Positions 1 to 10,766 of a stretch of 55,022 nt of DNA are shown here, piece after piece. The notes beneath the pieces were generated by a model. The model saw nothing but the letters and a program-made list of their open reading frames with translations. It was not told the DNA's origin and made no database searches. Origin of the DNA: Phycisphaerales bacterium (GTDB lineage Bacteria; Planctomycetota; Phycisphaerae; Phycisphaerales; UBA1924). The stretch is from the NCBI GenBank assembly GCA_020853815.1, contig JADYYE010000049.1, forward strand, positions 1 through 55,022, in the 5' to 3' direction. Each line of letters begins with the position of its first letter. Position 1 is the first letter of the stretch. Made by a program: the position numbers and the translations under genes.

Positions 1-1163
1 CCGGTTACCACATCCGCGAGGCCGGCAGCACCGCCACCCAGGAGCTTGCCTTCACCCTCCGCGACGGCATGGAGTACGTCGAGGCGTGCATGGAGCGCGG
101 CCTGGCGATCGACGACTTCGCGCCGCGCCTCTCCTTCTTCTTTAACAGCCACAACGAGTTCTTCGAGGAGCTGTGCAAGCTCCGCGCGGCCCGGCGCATC
201 TGGGCCCGCGTGATGCGCGATCGATACGGCGCCAAGAACGAACGCTCGTGGTTCATGAAGACGCACGTGCAGACCGCGGGCTGCTCGCTCACCGAGCAAC
301 AGCCGCTGAACAACATCGTGCGCGTGGCGTACCAGGCGATGGCCGCGGTGCTGGGAGGTTGCCAGAGCCTGCACACGGATTCGATGGACGAGACGCTGGG
401 CCTTCCGACCGAGCAGGCGGTGACCGTCGCGCTGCGCACGCAGCAGATCCTGGCCCACGAGACGGGCGTGACGCGCGTGGTCGATCCGCTCGGCGGCTCG
501 TGGTTCATCGAGCAACTCACCGACACGATGGAGCGAGAGGCGCTCCACTTCATCCACGAGATCGACCAGATGGGTACGTACGCGGATTGGAACCCGTCGC
601 GAACCGCTCCCGGTGCCGCCGCTCCTGGTGGCACCGCTCTCCAGAGCGGTGCGCCCTCCGACCTCACCAAGCACCCCGCTTATCAAGCCCGCCGCACGTT
701 CGGCAAGTCCGTCGTCAGCGGCATCAACAAGGGCTATTTCCGGCGCAAGATCGCCGAGGCGAGCTATCGCTTCAGCGAAGAGTGCGAGGCGGGCGACCGC
801 ATCATCGTGGGCGTCAACGCCTACGCCGACAGCACCGAGGAACGCCCGATCGACATCCTGAAGATCGGCGAGCAGGTGGAGACCGAGCAGTGCGAGCGCC
901 TGGCGGCGTTCAAGAAGCGGCGCGACGCGTCGCTCGTGGCCCGCGCGCTGGACAACATCCGTGACGTCTCGCAGGGACGCCCGCCGCGCCAGTCGCTGGG
1001 CGTGCTGAAGCTGCCGGCGTCGAACGGCTCGGGGCCGTCGCTGCACGCGACCAACGTGATGCCGGCCTTGGTCGAGGGCTCGCTGTGCAACTGCACGCTG
1101 GGTGAGATGGTGCAGGCGATGGCCGACGTGTACGCACGCTACTCCGGCGGGCCGGAGTGGTAG
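1..1163 (+). CDS. mcmA: Methylmalonyl-CoA mutase, large (catalytic) subunit, 5'-truncated
   Basis: The 5' end lies outside the window; the frame opens at base 3 with GYHIREAGSTA, a strongly conserved stretch of the methylmalonyl-CoA mutase TIM barrel, followed by NERSWFMKTHVQTAGCSLTEQQPLNNIVR and VDPLGGSWF. The family interconverts methylmalonyl-CoA and succinyl-CoA using adenosylcobalamin in the cytoplasm. The protein stops at ARYSGGPEW with TAG and has no C-terminal cobalamin-binding domain (no DxHxxG), so the B12-binding part should be a separate small subunit, as in two-subunit mutases. A Pro/Ala/Gly-rich stretch of about 20 residues, encoded at about 598-660, contains a perfect DNA palindrome and looks like an in-frame insertion between conserved blocks. 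The next gene follows 23 bases downstream on the same strand. Confidence 0.93.
   Translation, partial: GYHIREAGSTATQELAFTLRDGMEYVEACMERGLAIDDFAPRLSFFFNSHNEFFEELCKLRAARRIWARVMRDRYGAKNERSWFMKTHVQTAGCSLTEQQPLNNIVRVAYQAMAAVLGGCQSLHTDSMDETLGLPTEQAVTVALRTQQILAHETGVTRVVDPLGGSWFIEQLTDTMEREALHFIHEIDQMGTYADWNPSRTAPGAAAPGGTALQSGAPSDLTKHPAYQARRTFGKSVVSGINKGYFRRKIAEASYRFSEECEAGDRIIVGVNAYADSTEERPIDILKIGEQVETEQCERLAAFKKRRDASLVARALDNIRDVSQGRPPRQSLGVLKLPASNGSGPSLHATNVMPALVEGSLCNCTLGEMVQAMADVYARYSGGPEW
631..652. repeat. 22-bp palindrome inside the mutase reading frame
   Basis: Arms GCACCGCTCT and AGAGCGGTGC flank a 2-base CC centre, giving a perfect 10-bp stem. It is translated in frame as part of GTALQSGA. 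The same palindrome, with one mismatch, recurs outside genes at 53249-53270, so it is a mobile or spreading hairpin repeat rather than ordinary coding sequence. Confidence 0.8.
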
Positions 1164-1186
1164 GGAAATGCTAGCATGGGCGGCCA

Positions 1187-2584
1187 ATGGAGATTTTCGG
1201 GCCCGAGCTTGGTAATGGTGACCTGACCGCGCTGGCTGAGCGTGCGGCCGAGGTCTTCGCGGCCTTGAAGTCGCCGTTCACCGAAGTCCGACTGCCGCTC
1301 TGCTTTGAGTTCGCCGGTTCTCCCAAGTCGGGCAAGTCGACCGTGATTTCGCTCGCCTCGCTTTTTCTGCGGCGAGTTGGATTTCGGGTTTCCATGCCGC
1401 CGGAGGGCGCGTCGATCGAGACACCGCCGGACCTGAAGGATGATCTGCTGGCATTCAACGTGTGGTGTGGGACCTATGCGATTCAGAACATCCTGGTCCG
1501 CGGGCACGAGGGCGATCCCGCTGACATTCTGATTCTGGATCGAGGGCCATTCGACGCCAGCGTGTGGATGGAGCATCTCCATCGGCACGCCGGCCGCATC
1601 GACAAAGAAACTCACCGATCCCTTGAAGCGTTTTTTCTCAACCCCGAGTGGCTGAAACGCATCGCGAAGGTCTTCGTGCTGACGGCCGATCCCGAGACGG
1701 CCTTGCTGCGAGAGCGATACAGCCAACTGACGAGCCGACCCGGACGCGCCATGAACGCCGGGTTCCTCTCGCAGGTACTCGATTCGTACCAGGCCGTTGT
1801 CGAACGCGAGCCGTGCCCGCTGGCAACGATCGTGAAGATCGATACGTCGGCGAGGATTCACCCGCCCGATTCCAAGATCACGCTTCCGCATTTTCAGCGG
1901 ATTGCGTTCAATGTGGTGACGCAAATGCTTGATTCCATCGAAGCCGCGACCCGCCAGGAACTGGTGGTTGTTGACCCTGTGCCCGAATCGGGGTTCGTGC
2001 ATGATCCGGCGGTCATCGCGCGCGTCAGAGCGGCGATCGAGCGCGGCCCGCGGTTCAAGCTGCGTGCCGAAGCCGAACGTACCGCCTCGGTCCAGCAGAT
2101 TGTGCCCTACGCGGCGGTCAAGAACAACGACGGACTGTTCTTGTGTGCTCGTCGGCGGACCGAGGGCGAACGCTCCGCGCTGGCCGGGAAATGGACCATG
2201 CTTTTCGGCGGGCATGCAGAACGCAAGGATTGGGACCCTGCTCATCCCGGGGAGCTCTACCGACGATGCCTCGAACGCGAACTCGACGAGGAACTCATCG
2301 GGCTTCAGATACGCGACCTCACGCTTCAGGGCATCGTGAATGATCCCGACAACGAGGCCGGGAGCAAGCACCTGGCGTTCCTGCATGTTGTCACTGTCGG
2401 CGGCACGGCTCAAATCCGTCGCCAGACCGTCGACAGGGAATTCCGGCGCGAGAAACCCGAGTGGAAAACCCCCGATCAGATCAAGGATGCGCTCGCGGAA
2501 TTCGATCCGTGGTCGCAGATCACGGCGTCCCATCTCTTCAACATCCCGAGACCGGGATCGGATCAGCATCGGCTGTTCGGCTGA
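1187..2584 (+). CDS. P-loop kinase-like / Nudix hydrolase fusion protein
   Basis: A 465-residue cytoplasmic protein with two recognisable parts. Residues about 40-215 form a P-loop NTPase: Walker A AGSPKSGKST, then ILILDRGPFD as a Walker-B/DR-like motif, resembling thymidylate- or nicotinamide-riboside-kinase-type small-molecule kinases. Residues about 305-450 resemble a Nudix hydrolase: the GGH...E......RCLERELDEELIG stretch is a slightly degenerate Nudix box, with a longer than usual gap between the glycines and the REL-EE core. A linker of about 85 residues joins them. Nudix enzymes cleave nucleoside diphosphates linked to other groups, so kinase and hydrolase may act on the same nucleotide or cofactor; the substrate cannot be read from the sequence. 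ATG 1187 is the first start after the mutase stop; no strong ribosome binding site is visible. Confidence 0.8.
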   Translation: MEIFGPELGNGDLTALAERAAEVFAALKSPFTEVRLPLCFEFAGSPKSGKSTVISLASLFLRRVGFRVSMPPEGASIETPPDLKDDLLAFNVWCGTYAIQNILVRGHEGDPADILILDRGPFDASVWMEHLHRHAGRIDKETHRSLEAFFLNPEWLKRIAKVFVLTADPETALLRERYSQLTSRPGRAMNAGFLSQVLDSYQAVVEREPCPLATIVKIDTSARIHPPDSKITLPHFQRIAFNVVTQMLDSIEAATRQELVVVDPVPESGFVHDPAVIARVRAAIERGPRFKLRAEAERTASVQQIVPYAAVKNNDGLFLCARRRTEGERSALAGKWTMLFGGHAERKDWDPAHPGELYRRCLERELDEELIGLQIRDLTLQGIVNDPDNEAGSKHLAFLHVVTVGGTAQIRRQTVDREFRREKPEWKTPDQIKDALAEFDPWSQITASHLFNIPRPGSDQHRLFG

Positions 2585-2739
2585 ACGTTCGGACCATGCG
2601 TATCAATCGCTCGCACTCGACTCGGCAGCGCGTTCTTTGATCCTCTTGCGCGGACTTCTCAGGACTGATTGTCAGAGTCGCGGGACGAAATCGGCTCCGC
2701 TGCGGCGATCGCACGTTTGGTCTCGCCACGCTTTCCCCC

Positions 2740-2781
2740 AAAGAAAACGCCCCCACCACTCTCATCGAGGGGCGGGGGCGT
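2740..2781 (-). terminator. Intrinsic terminator for ppdK
   Basis: ACGCCCCC (2747-2754) pairs perfectly with GGGGGCGT (2774-2781). On the minus strand the hairpin is followed by a U-rich run (complement of AAAGAAAA at 2740-2747). It lies about 90 bases past the ppdK stop and between two convergent genes. Confidence 0.7.
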
Positions 2782-2868
2782 CTCGACGCTTCGCGATTTG
2801 GTCGATCCGAACTTGTCCGACGCGTGAGCCCGCCGCGGGGTGAACCGCGGAAAACTCACGCTCGGCGC

Positions 2869-5640
<2,772 letters not shown>

Positions 5641-5699
5641 GCTGAGACCTCTCGTTGCGTCGCCGAAGGGCGGCGCGAAGACCACACGCGGGAGCGCGT

Positions 5700-5714
5700 G
5701 CCGGAAATTCCGGC
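5700..5714. promoter_or_regulatory. 15-bp palindrome in the ppdK leader
   Basis: GCCGGAA-A-TTCCGGC is a perfect palindrome about 60 bases before the ppdK start codon. It could be an operator or a hairpin in the 5' leader; no regulator is identified. Confidence 0.35.
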
Positions 5715-5734
5715 CGACTTGGACGGTGAATCCG

Positions 5735-5774
5735 CCGTACTTCTTCCGTACTCTGGCCGATCGTAGGCCGTACT
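5735..5774. promoter_or_regulatory. Direct heptamer repeats with 11-bp period between ppdK and pabB
   Basis: CCGTACT occurs exactly at 5735-5741, 5746-5752 and 5768-5774; the in-phase position 5757-5763 holds the degenerate CCGATCG. Seven-base half sites spaced by four bases (11-bp period) are the geometry bound by OmpR/PhoB-type response regulators. The array lies between the divergent ppdK and pabB genes. Confidence 0.45.
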
Positions 5775-5916
5775 GAAGACTCACGCGGGGCACCGACTTT
5801 CGCGTCGGGAGGCTCCGTCCCGTCGCGAGTCCAGAATCCTATGGAGGCCGGGCGTGGTTGACGAGTCCGGGGGGATTTCCCGCACGATTCGCCGGGGTTT
5901 CTAATATCTCGGGCTC

Positions 5917-7329
5917 TTGGCGACACTCGGACCCATCCACGGCAGCACGCCGATCAACGCCGGCGAAGTGGCAATTCGCGCTTCCGGCGCCGCTCCGGTA
6001 ACCCCGCCGAGCCTCGAAAGCTCTCCCTCGCCCGCCGACGTGATGCGCGCCTGGCCGAGCGATCAACCGCTCGGCGTGGTCTATCGCGCGGGCGATCACG
6101 ACGTTTCGCGCCGCACGCTTCTGGTAAGGCCCAGCAGCACGCGGTTCGTCTTCGCGCCGCGCGAGTCCGATTCGCGCGGCGCGGCGCCGCTCGACGAGAT
6201 CGAGCGTGCGTGGGCTTCGACGCGGAAGGCGAGCGGCTCGTGCTGGGCGACGGAACCATGCGAAGCGATCGGACAGGGCTGGCTCACCGCGCTGTCGTAC
6301 GAGCTCGGGCGGTGGATCGAGCCGAGCGTGGGGTGCGTGGCGCGCGTCGCCGCCGACCAGCCGCTCGCGGTGCTGCAGCGATTCGACGCCGCGCTGGTCT
6401 TCGATCACACGAGCGGGTGTTGGTCGGTCGCGGGCCATCACCGGGAACTTCCGCGCCTCGATCTCGATCCGATCGCGCTGGCGGATCGGGCGAAGGTGGC
6501 GCCGCCGAGCGTTCACATCACCGAGCCGACCGGCGCGGCGCGGCGTCGCTACGAGTCCGCCGTCGCCCGCGCCATCGAGTACATCCGGGCCGGCGACGTC
6601 TTCCAGGTCAATCTCGCCCACGCGCTGCACGCGACGTTCACCGGTGATCGCCGCCGGCTCGCCGCCGCGCTGCTTGAAAGTTCCGGCGCATGGCACGGCT
6701 CCTATATCGAGCTCGACCACCGCCGCGCGATCCTCTCGCTCTCTCCCGAGCTTTTCGTCGACTATCGCGACCATGAGCGTCGGGCCGTCATGCGTCCGAT
6801 GAAGGGCACGCGTCCCGCGACTCACGATCCCGCGGAACTGACGCGATCTCCCAAGGATCACGCCGAACTGGCGATGATCATTGACCTGGTGCGCAACGAC
6901 CTCGGCCGGGTCGCGACGTTTGGAAGCGTGCGCGTCGAGCACGAACGCGACATCGAGCTCCACGGCGGGGCAAGTCCCTCCCGCGGCGTGTGGCAGGGCG
7001 TCGCGACGATTGCCGCCTCGCTCCGCGAAGGACTGGGCCCGATCGATCTGGTTCGGGCGGCGTTCCCTTCGGGCTCGGTCACCGGCGCGCCCAAGGTCCG
7101 CGCGATGCAGATCATCGATGAACTTGAGGACTTCACACGCGGGTTCTATTGCGGCTCGCTCGGCGTCGCCAATGACCTCGGCGATCTTTCGCTCTCGGTC
7201 GCGATCCGAACCGCGATGATCGAGGACGACCGCGTGGTGTTCCCGGTCGGCGCTGGGATCGTGGCCGACAGCTCGCCCGCCGACGAATGGCGCGAGACGC
7301 TCGCCAAATCGGGCGTGCTGCGCGGGTGA
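5917..7329 (+). CDS. pabB: Aminodeoxychorismate synthase component I
   Basis: A 470-residue chorismate-binding enzyme that, with a glutamine amidotransferase partner, converts chorismate to 4-amino-4-deoxychorismate for folate. Conserved blocks are GDVFQVNLAHAL, MRPMKGTRPA, DHAELAMIIDLVRNDLGRV and FPSGSVTGAPKVRAMQIIDELE. The lysine in MKGTRP is the nucleophile that distinguishes PabB from anthranilate synthase TrpE (AGT), so PabB is preferred. A likely amidotransferase partner lies far away at 41276-42043. The start is uncertain: TTG 5917 gives the longest form and lacks a clear ribosome binding site; GTG 5968 and ATG about 6043 are alternatives. The gene is divergent from ppdK. Confidence 0.88.
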   Translation: MATLGPIHGSTPINAGEVAIRASGAAPVTPPSLESSPSPADVMRAWPSDQPLGVVYRAGDHDVSRRTLLVRPSSTRFVFAPRESDSRGAAPLDEIERAWASTRKASGSCWATEPCEAIGQGWLTALSYELGRWIEPSVGCVARVAADQPLAVLQRFDAALVFDHTSGCWSVAGHHRELPRLDLDPIALADRAKVAPPSVHITEPTGAARRRYESAVARAIEYIRAGDVFQVNLAHALHATFTGDRRRLAAALLESSGAWHGSYIELDHRRAILSLSPELFVDYRDHERRAVMRPMKGTRPATHDPAELTRSPKDHAELAMIIDLVRNDLGRVATFGSVRVEHERDIELHGGASPSRGVWQGVATIAASLREGLGPIDLVRAAFPSGSVTGAPKVRAMQIIDELEDFTRGFYCGSLGVANDLGDLSLSVAIRTAMIEDDRVVFPVGAGIVADSSPADEWRETLAKSGVLRG

Positions 7330-7382
7330 GCCCTCGCGCGACTTTTCTCCCTTCGCCCCTGCTCGCTCCGATACTCTGTCCC

Positions 7383-7970
7383 ATGGCCGGCGGCGTACAC
7401 ATCCTGGCAGCGGTCGCGATCCTGGGCACGGTCCCCGCCGCCGTGTCGCTCATCTGGTCGTGGCAGCAGAAGCACGTCCGCGCCGGAGGCCTTTGCCGCA
7501 AGTGCGACTACCCGCTCAAGGACCTCGAGCCGCGGGCCGACGGGCGATTCCTCTGCCCCGAATGCGGCCTGGTTCAGACCGGCCGTGCCCACGCGTCGCA
7601 CCGTGTCGGGCACTTGCTGGATTTCTCTCTTCCGACCTCGTCGCTCATCGTGCTCGGCCTGCCGATCGCGATCTGCGCCGTGCTCGCGCTGGCGATCAAG
7701 CCCGACGCCGCCATCTCCGCGGGAGTCGGATTCGCGCTGGTCGTCGCGGGTCTGTTCACCGGGATCGAAGGGCTGGGCCTGCGAGGTATGACGCTCCAGG
7801 CGCTCGGGGCCCACGCCGCGGCGCTCGCGTTCGTCAGCCTCGCGCCCGGCGAGGTTTCGCCGCTCCTGGTTCTGGGGGGCTCGGGCTGGGGCAGCGGGCT
7901 GGCGACGCTGTGGCTGATGCGCTCGCGCCGGGCCAAGCGACCGTCCCAGTTCGAAACCCGAATGCCGTAA
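7383..7970 (+). CDS. Membrane protein with an N-terminal zinc ribbon
   Basis: A 195-residue protein. An N-terminal hydrophobic segment (HILAAVAILGTVPAAVSLIW) is followed by the ribbon CRKCDYPLKDL...FLCPECGL at residues about 38-62, then three or four further hydrophobic segments (SSLIVLGLPIAICAVLALAI, AISAGVGFALVVAGLFTG, LGAHAAALAFVSLA). The CxxC-DYPLxDLxx...CPECG pattern is common in planctomycete proteins and recurs in the protein at 35473-36633. Function unknown. ATG 7383 was chosen over an upstream in-frame start that overlaps pabB. Confidence 0.75.
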   Translation: MAGGVHILAAVAILGTVPAAVSLIWSWQQKHVRAGGLCRKCDYPLKDLEPRADGRFLCPECGLVQTGRAHASHRVGHLLDFSLPTSSLIVLGLPIAICAVLALAIKPDAAISAGVGFALVVAGLFTGIEGLGLRGMTLQALGAHAAALAFVSLAPGEVSPLLVLGGSGWGSGLATLWLMRSRRAKRPSQFETRMP

Positions 7971-8033
7971 CAGCACGCAAACGCCCGCCGGGACCGCCCG
8001 GTAGCGCGGCGGAATTGGCCCTATCATGGGCTG

Positions 8034-8949
8034 ATGTCGAATCCCTTGGTCATTCTCTGTCCCGGTCAGGGGGCGCAGGTCGTCGGCATGGGCAAGGCCT
8101 GGCACGACGCGTCGCCCGAGGCCCGCGCGGTCTTCCAGGCCGCCGATCGCCAGCTCGGATCGCGCCTGGGCGCGCCGCTCAGCGAACTTTGTTTCTCAGG
8201 CCCGCCCGACCGCCTGAACAAAACGGACGTGAGCCAGCCGGCCATTTTCGTCGCGTCGATCGCGTGCTGGAAGGGCCTTCTCGCGAAGTGGCAGTTCGGC
8301 GATGGCGAGGTTCCGATCGCCGCCAGCGCGGGGCTCAGCCTGGGCGAGTACAGCGCCCTGGTCGTCGCGGGCGCGATGTCGTTTGAAGAAGGACTCGAAT
8401 TGGTGACGCTGCGCGGGCGCGCGATGCAGGACGCGGCGGAAGCGTCGCCGGGCGGCATGGTCGCGCTGATCGGCGCCGACGAGGCGCAGGCCCTGGCGGT
8501 GTGCGACAAGGCGCGCGAGGGCGATGTTCTCGTGTGCGCGAATTTCAACGCGCCCGGCCAGATCGTGCTGAGCGGCCACAAGGTCGCGTGCGATCGCGCC
8601 GCGACCGTCGCGGCGGACATGGGCTTCCGCGCTACGCCGCTCGTGGTCGCGGGCGCGTTCCACTCCCCGCTGATGCAGCCCGCGGCGGACCAGCTGTCCC
8701 AGGCGCTGGCCAAGGCCGCCATCCGCGTGCCGCGTGCGCCGGTGATCTCGAACGTGACGTCCCAGGCGCACGACAGCGAATCGAGCATCCGCACGCGATT
8801 GGTCGAGCAGCTGACCTCGCCGGTACGCTGGTCGCAGTCGTGCCAGTGGCTGGGAGCCAATGTCAAGGCGGAGTTCCACGAGCTGGCGCCGGGCAAGACG
8901 CTGGCCGGTTTGATGCGGCGGATCGACAAGAACGTGAAGGTGATCACTC

Positions 8950-8972
<23 letters not shown>
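8034..8972 (+). CDS. fabD: Malonyl-CoA:ACP transacylase
   Basis: A 312-residue cytoplasmic enzyme that moves malonyl from CoA to acyl carrier protein in fatty-acid synthesis. The N-terminus ILCPGQGAQVVGMGK, the nucleophile elbow AGLSLGEYSAL (serine about residue 101) and AGAFHSPLM with the catalytic histidine (about residue 207) are present, and length is normal. The elbow has Leu where GHSLGE is usual; the serine is kept. The last 23 bases overlap the start of the next gene, and fabG follows on the same strand, so this is probably one operon. Confidence 0.95.
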
Positions 8973-9747
<775 letters not shown>

Positions 9748-9918
9748 TGGTTCTCGCAGCGAGCGCTCGGTTTCAGCACCCGATCGCTCCCCGGCACGTC
9801 TCGGCTCGATTGATCGGCCCATTTGCCTTCAATTCGCCTTCGCCGTTTCGGCTCTTGTCACTTTGTCACTTCGCTCTTTTTCCGCTTTTGGCGCTCACCA
9901 CCCGACCGCTTTTCGGAG

Positions 9919-10689
9919 ATGCCCGTGACTGATTCCGCCCCCCAACGTGTCGCCCTCGTCACCGGCGCTTCGCGCGGCATCGGCAAGGCCATCGCCATGC
10001 GCCTTGCCCGCCCCAACACCATCGGCGGCGGACGCCACGTCGTGCTCGTCAGCCGCTCCGCGGGCCCGCTCGCGGACCTGCAGCACCAGATCGAGAGCGC
10101 CGGCGGGAGTGCGTCGCACTTCGCGGTCGACGTCGCGGATTCCGCTGCCTTCGCCGCCGCGATCGAGAAGGTCGCCGAGGAGCGCGGTCGCCTCGACATC
10201 CTCGTCAACAACGCGGGCATCACCAAGGACGGCCTGGCGCTCCGCATGTCCGACGAGGACTGGGACTCCGTCATCCAGACCAACCTCACGTCGGCGTTCG
10301 TCGCGATCCGCGCCGCCGCCCGCTCGATGATGCGGAACAAGTTCGGGCGCATCGTGAACATCAGCTCGACCAGCGGCGTGGTGGGCAACGCGGGCCAGGC
10401 GAACTACGCCGCCGCCAAGGCCGGGCTCGCCGGGCTCTCGAAGACCATCGCGCGCGAGCTGGGCGGCAAGGGGATCACCTGCAACGTGATCGCGCCGGGC
10501 TTCATCGAGACCGACATGACCGCGAACCTGCCGCAGCAGGTGCGCGACCATGTGCTCGGACTGATGGCCGTCAAGCGCCTCGGCGTGGTCGACGACATCG
10601 CCCACGCGGTTGCGATGATCACCGCCGACGAGGCCGGCTTCATCACCGGTCAGACGCTGTGCGTCGACGGCGGCATGACGATGTGCTGA
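9919..10689 (+). CDS. fabG: 3-oxoacyl-[acyl-carrier-protein] reductase
   Basis: A 256-residue short-chain dehydrogenase that reduces 3-oxoacyl-ACP with NADPH. The dinucleotide site TGASRGIGKA, NNAG in ILVNNAGITKDG, and the Ser-Tyr-Lys triad in NISSTSGVVGNAGQANYAAAKAG are all intact; it ends in VDGGMTMC. GGAG at 9915-9918 abuts ATG 9919, so GTG 9925, six bases past the GGAG, is an equally good start. It lies 171 bases after the lipoprotein gene. Assignment to FabG rather than another short-chain reductase rests on the ITKDGL motif and the fabD neighbourhood. Confidence 0.92.
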   Translation: MPVTDSAPQRVALVTGASRGIGKAIAMRLARPNTIGGGRHVVLVSRSAGPLADLQHQIESAGGSASHFAVDVADSAAFAAAIEKVAEERGRLDILVNNAGITKDGLALRMSDEDWDSVIQTNLTSAFVAIRAAARSMMRNKFGRIVNISSTSGVVGNAGQANYAAAKAGLAGLSKTIARELGGKGITCNVIAPGFIETDMTANLPQQVRDHVLGLMAVKRLGVVDDIAHAVAMITADEAGFITGQTLCVDGGMTMC

Positions 10690-10691
10690 AC

Positions 10692-10766
10692 CTCACCGAT
10701 CCGGCACTCACCGATCCGGCACTCACCGATCCGGCACTCACCGATCCGGCCCTCACCGATCCGGGT
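10692..10766. repeat. 15-bp tandem array, five units
   Basis: Five units of CTCACCGATCCGGCA (the last two with one or more changes) lie end to end between the stops of two convergent genes. The stop codon of the minus-strand gene (10755-10753) falls inside the fourth/fifth unit boundary, so the array reaches into that gene. Confidence 0.9.
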
